The position numbers and the translations under genes are program-made. A DNA stretch of 64,000 nucleotides, from the NCBI RefSeq assembly GCF_021049265.1, contig NZ_CP088018.1, forward strand, positions 1,860,001-1,924,000, read 5' to 3'. This document shows positions 42,535 to 50,057 of this stretch, in pieces (the stretch's first letter is position 1; every line of letters starts with the position of its first letter). Origin of the DNA: Ruania suaedae (GTDB lineage Bacteria; Actinomycetota; Actinomycetes; Actinomycetales; Beutenbergiaceae). The notes beneath the pieces are model-generated. The model did not search any database. It was given only the letters and a program-made list of their open reading frames with translations, and was not told where the DNA came from.

Positions 42535-44115
42535 ATGACACGCACCACCACCCGCCGCTCCACACGCCGCCCGTCGGCGTTCGCGACTCTCGGCGCACTG
42601 GGCGCGGCCACGGCCGTGGGGCTCGGCGCGACCGCAGTGCCCGCCGCTGCGGCGCCGCAGCCCGCGCCGTCACCGGTGCGCGGCGAGATCCTGCGCTCCG
42701 TCGCACCGCAGCTCGCTCCAGTCACGGCGCACACGCCGGCCCGGCGCGCCGAGACGCTCTACACGGTGCGCGCGGGTGACACCGTCAGCCATCTCGCGCT
42801 GCGGTACGGCACCTCGGTGCGGGCGATCGTCGACGCCAACGACCTCGGGCGCCGCGCCATCATCCGGATCGGCCAGACGCTGCGCATCCCCGGATCCAGC
42901 AGCTCCGGCTCGAGCAGTTCGGGGTCGAACAGTTCCGGCTCCGGCAGCTCCAGCTCGGGCAGTTCGAGCTCGAGCAGCGCCAAGACCCACCGCGTGGTCG
43001 CCGGTGACACCGTCTCGGCCCTCGCCGCCCGCCACGGCACCACCGTGCGCGCCATCATCAGCGCCAACGGCCTCAACTCCAACGCCCTGATCCGCATCGG
43101 CCAGACCCTGCGCATCCCCGGATCCAGCAGCTCCGGCTCGAGCTCGGGCTCCGGCTCCAGCAGCTCCGGCTCGAGCTCGAGCTCGAACAACTCCGGATCC
43201 AGCAGCTCCAGCTCCGGCAACTCGAGCTCCAGCAGCGCCAAGACCCACCGCGTGGTCGCCGGTGACACCGTCTCGGCCCTCGCCGCCCGCCACGGCACCA
43301 CCGTGCGCGCCATCATCAGCGCCAACGGCCTCAACTCCAACGCCCTGATCCGCATCGGCCAGACCCTGCGCATCCCCGGATCCAGCAGCTCGGGCTCGAG
43401 CAGTTCGGGGTCGAGCAACTCCGGCTCGAGCTCGAACAACTCCGGCTCGAACAACTCCGGCTCCTCGAGCGGTTCCCAGTCGAGCGTCGTCCACCGCGTC
43501 ATCAGCGGCGACACGGTCTCGAGCATCGCCACCCAGTACGGCTCCTCCGTCAGCGCGATCATGGAGGCGAACAACCTGGCGTCCGCGGGTGTGATCCGGG
43601 TCGGTCAGCGCCTGCAGGTGCCCTCGGGTCTGGTCTCGAACACGTTCCTGCACTACACCTACGGTTCCGATGTCACGGCCGCCGCCAACGCGAACAAGCG
43701 CACGCTGCTGGCGACCTCGGTGCCCAGCCGCGAGCAGATGCAGCAGATGATCCGCTCCACCGCCACCCGGATGGGTGTCGACCCGGCACTCGCGCTCGCC
43801 GTCGCCTACCAGGAGTCGGGCTTCAACATGCGCGCGGTCTCGCCCGCGAATGCGATCGGCGTCATGCAGGTCATCCCCACCTCGGGCGAGTGGGCCTCCA
43901 CCCTCGTCGGCCGGCAGCTCAACCTGCTCGACCCGCAGGACAACGTCACCGCGGGCGTGGCCATCCTGCGCACCCTGCACCGCATGACCGACGACGAGCG
44001 CGAAGCCATCGGTGGCTACTACCAGGGCCTCGGCTCGGTCCAGCGCAACGGCCTCTACGACGACACCCGGCGGTACGTGGCCAACATCCAGACGCTGATG
44101 ACACGCTACTCCTGA
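42535..44115 (+). CDS. secreted four-LysM lytic transglycosylase
   Basis: A 526-residue exported peptidoglycan-binding enzyme. A twin-Arg-rich N-terminus and hydrophobic stretch end at an Ala-rich cleavage region near residue 40. Four LysM domains lie at about 75-119, 151-196, 237-282 and 319-364, joined by Ser/Gly/Asn-rich linkers; the SLT-type transglycosylase domain spans about 408-520 with catalytic Glu427 in AYQESGFN and the GVMQVIP motif. LysM 2 and 3 are identical at DNA level. ATG at 42535 follows GGGGGAG. TACTGT at 42434-42439 could be the -10, giving a 90-base leader; I saw no c-di-AMP riboswitch in it. It lies next to a PASTA kinase. Confidence 0.9.
   Translation: MTRTTTRRSTRRPSAFATLGALGAATAVGLGATAVPAAAAPQPAPSPVRGEILRSVAPQLAPVTAHTPARRAETLYTVRAGDTVSHLALRYGTSVRAIVDANDLGRRAIIRIGQTLRIPGSSSSGSSSSGSNSSGSGSSSSGSSSSSSAKTHRVVAGDTVSALAARHGTTVRAIISANGLNSNALIRIGQTLRIPGSSSSGSSSGSGSSSSGSSSSSNNSGSSSSSSGNSSSSSAKTHRVVAGDTVSALAARHGTTVRAIISANGLNSNALIRIGQTLRIPGSSSSGSSSSGSSNSGSSSNNSGSNNSGSSSGSQSSVVHRVISGDTVSSIATQYGSSVSAIMEANNLASAGVIRVGQRLQVPSGLVSNTFLHYTYGSDVTAAANANKRTLLATSVPSREQMQQMIRSTATRMGVDPALALAVAYQESGFNMRAVSPANAIGVMQVIPTSGEWASTLVGRQLNLLDPQDNVTAGVAILRTLHRMTDDEREAIGGYYQGLGSVQRNGLYDDTRRYVANIQTLMTRYS
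42973..43133 (+). repeat. 161-bp exact direct repeat, copy A (LysM 2)
   Basis: Identical base for base to 43231-43391, offset 258 bases (86 codons); covers the end of one Ser linker, a whole LysM domain and the start of the next linker. Confidence 0.95.
43231..43391 (+). repeat. 161-bp exact direct repeat, copy B (LysM 3)
   Basis: Second copy. The flanking Ser/Gly linkers differ between copies, so identity is confined to the LysM unit. Confidence 0.95.
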
Positions 44116-44141
44116 GCCCGAGGTTCGGCGCCGGCCGACCA

Positions 44142-44147
44142 TAGACT
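44142..44147 (+). promoter_or_regulatory. predicted -10 box for the PASTA kinase (leaderless)
   Basis: TAGACT ends six bases before the ATG at 44154. Confidence 0.5.
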
Positions 44148-44153
44148 CAGGTC

Positions 44154-46127
44154 ATGGCCACCACCGTCGCCGACCCGCTGATCGGCCGCCTGGTCGACAG
44201 CCGGTACGAGATCACCGCGCGCGTCGCGCGCGGTGGCATGGCCACGGTTTATCGTGCCCTCGACCGCCGGCTCGACCGGGTGGTGGCGCTGAAGGTGATG
44301 CACGCTCACCTGGCGGAGGGGACGGACGTCGCCGCCCGTTTCCGCCGCGAGGCGCGCGCGGCGGCACGGCTGGCCCACCCAGGCGTGGTCGGGGTCTACG
44401 ACCAGGGCAGTGCAGACGAGCTGAACTACCTGACCATGGAGTTCGTGGACGGGACGAACCTGCGCAGCGTGCTGCGCCGCAGCGGCGCACTGCCCGTCGG
44501 TGAGGCCCTGCGCTACGCCGAGCACGTGCTCAGCGCTCTCGCCGCCGCCCACCACGCGGGTCTGGTGCACCGGGACGTCAAACCCGAGAACATCCTCGTC
44601 GCGCGCACCGGCGAGGTGAAGGTCGCCGACTTCGGGCTGGCCCGTGCGGTCACCGAGGCCACCGCCGCCTCGACGGGCAGTCTGCTGGGCACGGTCGCCT
44701 ACCTCTCCCCCGAGATCGTCACCTCGGGCAAGGCGGACGCCCGGGCCGATGTCTACGCCGTCGGCGCGATGCTGTACGAGATGCTCTCCGGCAGGCAGCC
44801 CTTCCTCGGGGAGACCCCGATCCAGGTCGCCTACCAGCACGTGCACGACGACGTCCCCGACCCGTCCGACTCGGTGCCCTGGTTGCCGGTGGCCGTGGAC
44901 GACCTGGTGCACGCCCTGACGGCGCGGGACCCGGACCGGCGGCCGGACGACGCCGGAGCGGCGCTGGGTCTCCTGCGCCGCACGCGTGCCGAGCTCGACC
45001 CCCATCAGCTCCGGCTCCGGGCCGATGTCCACGGCGTCGACACCGAGGACCAGACGCCGTCGGTGACCGCGACGGTCCCCGCCACCGACGCGGTGGCCGG
45101 CGAGGACGGGAGCGGCGACGACGGGCACGAGGCTGACGAGCACACGGCCGCGATGGGACGGACAGGAACCGTCTCGCTCCCGATCGGTGCGGTCTCTCCC
45201 GCCCGCGAACCCGGTCCGGCCCGCCGGCGGGTGCGCCGCCGCCGTGGCCTGGTGCTCACCCTCGTGCTGCTGCTCCTCCTCGGAGCCGGGGGGGCCGGCG
45301 CGTGGTGGTTCGTGACCATCGGGCCCGGCGCCTACTCCCCCGTGCCGCCCGTCGAGGGTCTGACCGAGGCGGACGCGCTCGGGCAGCTGGAGACGGCGGG
45401 CTTCGCTCCCCGCACGACGGTGGCGTTCTCGGACGAGGTGCCCGAGGGGCGGGTGATCGAGACCGACCCGGCCGCGGGCGCCGAGCTCATCCGCGACGGT
45501 GAGATCTCCGTGGTGGTCTCCCGTGGAGTGGAGATGCTCGCCGTGCCTGAGCTGGTCGGTGCGCAGGAGGAGGACGCCGTCAGCGCCCTCGAGGACGCCG
45601 GCCTGCCCGTGGCCGACCCTGTCGAGCGCACCTACTCCCAGGAGGTGGAGGAGGGCGTCGTCATCTCCTCCGATCCAGAGCGCGGTGAGGTGGTGCCGCA
45701 CGACACGCCGATCCGGATCACCGTCTCCCAGGGTCCGGAGCCGATCACGCTGCCGAACGTGGTGGGGGCGACCGAGGAGACGGCGATCACGGAGCTGGAG
45801 GAGGCGGGCGCCGCCGCCCAGATCGACGCCCGGGTCCACGACGACGAGGTCCCGGAGGGGCACGTCCTCGCACAGGACCCCGGTGCGGGCGACGGCCTGC
45901 GCGGCGACCTGGTCATGCTCACGCTCTCACTCGGCCCCGAGCTCGTCGAGGTCCCCGATGTCTTCGCCCAGCAGTACTCCGAGGCCGCAGCGGCACTGGA
46001 GGAGCTCGGGTTCGTGGTGGAGCGGGAGAACTTCGTCGGCGGTGTCTTCGGCACGGTGCGTTCGCAGTCGGTCGAGGCGGGCTCCATGGAGCCTCGGGGC
46101 ACCGTGATCGTCCTGACGGTGGTGTGA
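44154..46127 (+). CDS. pknL: Ser/Thr protein kinase with four PASTA domains
   Basis: A 657-residue membrane receptor kinase. The kinase domain (about 18-280) has Lys47 in VALKVM, catalytic Asp141 in HRDVKPEN and Asp159 in DFGLA, with an activation loop containing TAASTGS. A disordered acidic linker leads to an Arg-rich stop and one transmembrane helix (about 365-388). Four PASTA repeats (about 395-460, 465-530, 533-597, 598-657) face outside and would sense muropeptides or lipid II. Position beside the Rv2175c-like gene and aroG matches PknL of M. tuberculosis, which lacks PASTA repeats; the gene symbol is therefore positional. Confidence 0.9.
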   Translation: MATTVADPLIGRLVDSRYEITARVARGGMATVYRALDRRLDRVVALKVMHAHLAEGTDVAARFRREARAAARLAHPGVVGVYDQGSADELNYLTMEFVDGTNLRSVLRRSGALPVGEALRYAEHVLSALAAAHHAGLVHRDVKPENILVARTGEVKVADFGLARAVTEATAASTGSLLGTVAYLSPEIVTSGKADARADVYAVGAMLYEMLSGRQPFLGETPIQVAYQHVHDDVPDPSDSVPWLPVAVDDLVHALTARDPDRRPDDAGAALGLLRRTRAELDPHQLRLRADVHGVDTEDQTPSVTATVPATDAVAGEDGSGDDGHEADEHTAAMGRTGTVSLPIGAVSPAREPGPARRRVRRRRGLVLTLVLLLLLGAGGAGAWWFVTIGPGAYSPVPPVEGLTEADALGQLETAGFAPRTTVAFSDEVPEGRVIETDPAAGAELIRDGEISVVVSRGVEMLAVPELVGAQEEDAVSALEDAGLPVADPVERTYSQEVEEGVVISSDPERGEVVPHDTPIRITVSQGPEPITLPNVVGATEETAITELEEAGAAAQIDARVHDDEVPEGHVLAQDPGAGDGLRGDLVMLTLSLGPELVEVPDVFAQQYSEAAAALEELGFVVERENFVGGVFGTVRSQSVEAGSMEPRGTVIVLTVV

Positions 46128-46148
46128 GGCGGAGCCGGGAGTTCACGC

Positions 46149-46787
46149 TCAGTTGTTGGGCTCGCCCGGTCGGGCGCCCTCCTCCTGATAGGCGTAGCGC
46201 TCCTGCCGCCAGGCATCACCGTGGCGGTGGTAGCCCCGCTGCTCCCAGAAGCCCAGCTCGGGCGACCCGTCCGCGAGGTAGTTCCAGCCGCGCAGCCACT
46301 TCGGCCCCTTCCAGGTGTACAGGTGCGGCACGATGAGCCTCATCGGCGCCCCGCGCTCGTGCGCCAGCGGCTCCCCGTCGAGATGGGTGGCGAGCAACGT
46401 CCGCGGCGAGAGCAGGTCATCCACCTCCAGGTTCGCTGCGTATCCGAACTCGGCGAACACCAGCACCTGGTGCACATCCGGGGCCGGCGGCGCGAGCTCG
46501 AGGACGTCGGACGCCCGGGGCCCGGACCACCGCTGGTCGAGGGCCGACCAGCGGGTGGCACAGTGCATGTCCGCGACGACCTCGTGCACCTCGAGGCCGG
46601 CCAGGTCCGTCCACTGGAAGGCATGCTCCACGCCGTCGGCCGTGGCCCCTCCCACGGTGAACGCCCAGCGCTCGGGTCGCACCCGCGGGACCGGGCCGTA
46701 GTGCATCAGTTCGGGCTCGGACCGCCAGTGCTGCCCGGGAGGCAGCACGCGGTCGAGCGGCGCATCCGATCCGTCCGTGCGCCCCAC
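46149..46787 (-). CDS. sulfite oxidase-like molybdopterin-dependent oxidoreductase
   Basis: A 212-residue cytoplasmic protein of the sulfite oxidase/YedY fold. The molybdenum-coordinating Cys lies in VVADMHCATRWS (about residue 75), and GAPMRLIVPHLYTWKGPKWLRG is the typical second conserved segment. There is no Tat signal or heme domain, so it is the short catalytic-domain type with unknown substrate. GTG at 46787 follows the aroG stop by four bases, suggesting cotranscription, although a metabolic link to DAHP synthase is not evident. Confidence 0.85.
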   Translation of the reverse strand: MGRTDGSDAPLDRVLPPGQHWRSEPELMHYGPVPRVRPERWAFTVGGATADGVEHAFQWTDLAGLEVHEVVADMHCATRWSALDQRWSGPRASDVLELAPPAPDVHQVLVFAEFGYAANLEVDDLLSPRTLLATHLDGEPLAHERGAPMRLIVPHLYTWKGPKWLRGWNYLADGSPELGFWEQRGYHRHGDAWRQERYAYQEEGARPGEPNN

Positions 46788-46791
46788 CGCC

Positions 46792-48144
46792 TCAGGCCCC
46801 CCGGAGCATCTCCGCGACCAGGAACGCCATCTCCAGGGACTGCTGGTGGTTCAGGCGCGGGTCCACGAGGGTCTCGTAGCGGCGGGTCAGGGCGTGATCG
46901 TCGATCTCCTCGCTGCCGCCGAGCACCTCGGTCACGTCGGAGCCGGTGAGCTCGACGTGCAGGCCTCCCGGAACGGTGCCGAGCCCGCGATGGACCTCGA
47001 AGAACCCCCGGACCTCGTCGATGACGTCGGAGAAGCGGCGGGTCTTGTACCCGCTGGCGCTGGTGATCCCGTTGCCGTGCATGGGGTCACACACCCAGGT
47101 CACCGGGCGCCCGTCCCGTTGCACACCCTCGACCAGTTCCGGCAGCGCGTCGCGGATCCTGGACGCACCCATCCGGGTGATGAAGGTCAGCCGACCGGCC
47201 TCACCGTCGGGGTTGAGCCGGTCCATCAGGGCGAGGGCGTCCTCGACCGTGCTGGTCGGGCCGAGCTTGACACCCACGGGATTGCGCACCCGGGCGAAGA
47301 AGTCCACGTGCGCGCCGTCGAGCTGGCGGGTGCGTTCACCGATCCACAGGAAGTGCGCGGAGCAGTCGTAGGGCGCTCCGGTGCGGGAGTCGATCCGCGT
47401 CAGCGGTCGCTCGTAGTCCAGCAGCAACCCCTCGTGACTGGAGAAGAACTCCACCGTGCGCAGCGCGTCGAAGTCGGCCCCGGCGGCACCCATGAACCGG
47501 ATGGCCCGGTCGATCTCGGCGGCGAACGCGTCGTACTGGGCATAGGCCGGGTTCTCCATGAACCCGCGGTTCCACTCGTGCACACGCCGTAGGTCGGCGA
47601 ATCCGCCCTGGGTGAAGGCGCGGATGAGGTTCAGCGTGGTGGCGGAGTTGTGGTACGCGTCCAGCAAGCGCTGCGGGTCCGGTTCACGGGAGTCGGCCGA
47701 GAAGTCGTACCCGTTGATGATGTCGCCGCGATAGGCGGGCAGAGTGATCCCGTCCCGGGTCTCGGTGTCGGAGCTGCGCGGCTTGGCGTACTGGCCCGCC
47801 ATCCGCCCCATCTTGATGATGGGCATGCTCGCGCCGTAGGTCAGCACGACGGCCATCTGCAGGATCGTCTTGATCTTGTCGCGGATGTTGTCCGCGGTCA
47901 GCTCGCTGAACGTCTCGGCACAGTCGCCACCCTGCAGGAGGAAGGCCTCCCCGCGGGAGGCCTCCGCCAGCAGCTCCCGCAGCCGGTCCGCCTCGCCCGC
48001 GAACACCAGCGGCGGGGAGGACTCGAGTCTGCCGGTGGCGCGACGCAGTGCGTCCCGGTCGGGCCAGCGGGGCTGCTGACGAGCCGGGAGCTCGCGCCAC
48101 TGCTCGAGACCGGACAGGACCGCGGGATCATGAAGGACGCTCAC
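46792..48144 (-). CDS. aroG: class II 3-deoxy-7-phosphoheptulonate (DAHP) synthase
   Basis: A 450-residue enzyme that condenses phosphoenolpyruvate and erythrose 4-phosphate, the entry to the shikimate pathway. Class II (plant/mycobacterial) hallmarks are visible: LLQGGDCAETF (metal Cys), IIKMGRMAGQYAKPRS, GDIINGYD, the EFFSSHEGLLLDYE segment, RVRNPVGVKLGPT and VCDPMHGN. GTG at 48144 lies six bases after TATCCT. It supplies chorismate for tryptophan (trpD at 54209) and menaquinone used by the bcc complex. The M. tuberculosis orthologue is Rv2178c (from memory). Confidence 0.94.
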   Translation of the reverse strand: MSVLHDPAVLSGLEQWRELPARQQPRWPDRDALRRATGRLESSPPLVFAGEADRLRELLAEASRGEAFLLQGGDCAETFSELTADNIRDKIKTILQMAVVLTYGASMPIIKMGRMAGQYAKPRSSDTETRDGITLPAYRGDIINGYDFSADSREPDPQRLLDAYHNSATTLNLIRAFTQGGFADLRRVHEWNRGFMENPAYAQYDAFAAEIDRAIRFMGAAGADFDALRTVEFFSSHEGLLLDYERPLTRIDSRTGAPYDCSAHFLWIGERTRQLDGAHVDFFARVRNPVGVKLGPTSTVEDALALMDRLNPDGEAGRLTFITRMGASRIRDALPELVEGVQRDGRPVTWVCDPMHGNGITSASGYKTRRFSDVIDEVRGFFEVHRGLGTVPGGLHVELTGSDVTEVLGGSEEIDDHALTRRYETLVDPRLNHQQSLEMAFLVAEMLRGA

Positions 48145-48150
48145 GCGCCC

Positions 48151-48156
48151 AGGATA
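48151..48156 (-). promoter_or_regulatory. predicted -10 box for aroG (leaderless)
   Basis: TATCCT on the minus strand, six bases before the GTG at 48144. Confidence 0.5.
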
Positions 48157-48188
48157 CGTGCGTGAGCGTCCACCCCGAACCGCGCGGG

Positions 48189-49427
48189 TCAGTGCTCCTG
48201 CGGCGTGGCCGGGACGAGCGGCTGGCCGATCCCCGCGAGCAGCTCGGCGAACCAGCCGGCCGAGACGTCGAACGCCTTCCCGCCCGCGATGCGCGGGAAG
48301 GCGATGGCGGTCAGCTCGTCGCCGTTCTCCTCGTCGTGGCCGATCACACCCGACCGGCCCGCCAGCGCCGTGTCGACCGCGAGATCGGTCATGGAACGGA
48401 TCAGTGCCAGATCGTCCTCGTTGGCCGGGGCCGACCTCGAGAAGTACCCGGACTTCTGGACCATCACCTTCTCGGCTCCGATGAGGTCGGCGAACTGCTT
48501 CGCGAACCACGCGCCGGGGTTGATCGTGTCGAGCATGACGTGCCCGAAGGGGTCGCGCTTGACCTCCTCGCCGGCTGCCTCCAGCTCGGCGACGATCTCG
48601 GGCACGCCGGCCCCCTCGGAGAGGAAGATGTTGACGTTGCCGACCTCGTCCATGATCGTGCGCAGCCGGGCGGCCTCGGACTGCAGGTCGACCGCCAGCT
48701 CCGGCAGCAGGACCGCGTGGATGTCCCACCGCTCCTTGGTCAGACCGAGCGCGGGGTTCCAGGTCTGCTCGCTCCACCACTCGCGGTAGTCGCGGGCGGC
48801 CGCCGCGGTGAGCCAACCGCAGTGGCGACCCATGACCTCGTGCACGATCAGCATGCGGGGGTTCGAGCGGTGCTCACCGATGATGTTCTGCGCGAACCGC
48901 GAAGCCTGCTGCGCGGCCGTGGTGGCACCCAGCGACTGGCGGATGGGGACGATGTCGTTGTCGATCGTCTTGGGCAGACCCACCACGGTGAGGTGGTGGC
49001 CGTTCTCCTCCAGGTAGGCCGCGAGGTCGGCCGCCGTGGTGTTGGTGTCGTCACCGCCGATCGTGTGCAGGACGTCGACGCCGTCGGTGCGCAGACGCTC
49101 CGCGGCCACCTTCAGCGGGTCCTCACCCTCGGCCACCAGCCCACGCTTGACCAGGTCCGCGGCATTGGTGAGCTTGACGCGGCTGTTGCCGATGGGCGAG
49201 CCACCGAACCGGTCGAGGACGTCGATCGCCTCCCGGGCCGCACCGTCGACGACGAGGTAGTTCCCCGTCAGCAGTCCGTGGTAGCCGTACTGATAGGCGA
49301 TGATCTCGACGTCGGGGAGAACATCGCCGTAGCGACGCACCAGGCCGGCCACCGCTGCGGACAGGCAGGGCGCGAATCCGCCTGCGGTGAGCAGCGCGAT
49401 CCGGCGGATCGGGGCGTTCTGGGACAT
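48189..49427 (-). CDS. pfp: pyrophosphate-type 6-phosphofructokinase
   Basis: A 412-residue phosphofructokinase. GGDD (124-127) has Asp where ATP-dependent enzymes have Gly (GGDG), the recognised mark of pyrophosphate as phosphoryl donor, and the catalytic Asp lies in PKTIDNDI (152-159); MGRHCGW and SEGAG follow. It would phosphorylate fructose 6-phosphate reversibly, so it can serve glycolysis and gluconeogenesis. ATG at 49427 has AAGG in a leader from a TAGCAT box (49487-49492). It lies 44 bases before aroG in the same direction; both consume or feed sugar phosphates. Confidence 0.9.
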   Translation of the reverse strand: MSQNAPIRRIALLTAGGFAPCLSAAVAGLVRRYGDVLPDVEIIAYQYGYHGLLTGNYLVVDGAAREAIDVLDRFGGSPIGNSRVKLTNAADLVKRGLVAEGEDPLKVAAERLRTDGVDVLHTIGGDDTNTTAADLAAYLEENGHHLTVVGLPKTIDNDIVPIRQSLGATTAAQQASRFAQNIIGEHRSNPRMLIVHEVMGRHCGWLTAAAARDYREWWSEQTWNPALGLTKERWDIHAVLLPELAVDLQSEAARLRTIMDEVGNVNIFLSEGAGVPEIVAELEAAGEEVKRDPFGHVMLDTINPGAWFAKQFADLIGAEKVMVQKSGYFSRSAPANEDDLALIRSMTDLAVDTALAGRSGVIGHDEENGDELTAIAFPRIAGGKAFDVSAGWFAELLAGIGQPLVPATPQEH

Positions 49428-49486
49428 TCTCGGCCTTTCGACTGGGGTGCAGGTGCGGGCCGCCTGCGGCGCGGGCCCGTGCCTTC

Positions 49487-49492
49487 ATGCTA
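49487..49492 (-). promoter_or_regulatory. predicted -10 box for pfp
   Basis: TAGCAT on the minus strand, giving a leader of about 53 bases before the ATG at 49427. Confidence 0.4.
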
Positions 49493-49531
49493 CTGACCAC
49501 CGGCCCTGCGGAGGCGCACCACCCGGCGCCG

Positions 49532-49537
49532 TAGAGT
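49532..49537 (+). promoter_or_regulatory. predicted -10 box for the membrane protein at 49545 (leaderless)
   Basis: TAGAGT ends seven bases before the ATG at 49545. Confidence 0.5.
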
Positions 49538-49544
49538 GGAGGGC

Positions 49545-49991
49545 ATGCCCGATCCCGAGGACCGCGACCCCGCAGGCCCGCGGCCGGAGCCCTCCGACCG
49601 CGAGGTCGAGGAGCGCTGGGCGGAGCTGACCTCCCGGCTCCAGGGTCTGGGAGCCGGCAGCAGTGCCGGGCAGGACGAGGACGACGCCGATACCGATGCC
49701 GCTGCCTCGACGGGGCCCCGGGACTACGCGATCGCCGAGGAGCCCGAGGAAGCCGGCTTCGTTCCCCCGGACCCGCCGGCGCTCAGCGGGTCCGATCCGC
49801 TGCCCACCCTGGCCTGGCTCGCCGCGCTCGGCGGCCCGGTCGCGACGGTGATCTTCCTGATCGTGTGGCCGGGCGCGCCCTCCTGGATCTACCTGGCAGC
49901 TATCCTGACCTCGGTCGTGGGCTGGCTGGTGCTGCTGTGGCGCATGCCGCGCTCGCGCGACGACGACGCCGACGACGGAGCCGTTGTCTGA
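49545..49991 (+). CDS. hypothetical two-helix membrane protein
   Basis: A 148-residue protein I do not recognise. Residues 1-85 are charged and probably disordered, with a short helix REVEERWAELTSRLQGL (about 20-36); two transmembrane helices follow at about 86-107 and 111-132, and the tail is Asp-rich. The ATG at 49545 is seven bases after TAGAGT; an in-frame GTG at 49536 lies inside the box. A similar small membrane protein occurs before fadD15 in other actinobacteria, but no function can be given. Confidence 0.7.
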   Translation: MPDPEDRDPAGPRPEPSDREVEERWAELTSRLQGLGAGSSAGQDEDDADTDAAASTGPRDYAIAEEPEEAGFVPPDPPALSGSDPLPTLAWLAALGGPVATVIFLIVWPGAPSWIYLAAILTSVVGWLVLLWRMPRSRDDDADDGAVV

Positions 49992-50014
49992 CCCACCCCC
50001 ACCACCCGCACCGG

Positions 50015-50020
50015 TAAGGT
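50015..50020 (+). promoter_or_regulatory. predicted -10 box for the FadD15-like gene
   Basis: TAAGGT would start a leader of about 31 bases containing GAAGGA before the ATG at 50058. Confidence 0.4.
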
Positions 50021-50057
50021 GTGGGCACTCGTCACGTCCCTGTCGAAGGAGCCAGCC

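Noticed and set aside
42841-43490. Regularly spaced repeats resembling a CRISPR array
   Set aside because: The repeats are two long LysM units with coding Ser linkers, unequal spacing and no cas genes.
42670-44142. 490-codon minus-strand frame opposite the LysM gene with Ala/Gly/Arg repeats
   Set aside because: The repeats simply mirror the Ser/Gly-coding DNA of the plus-strand gene; no start signal or family resemblance.
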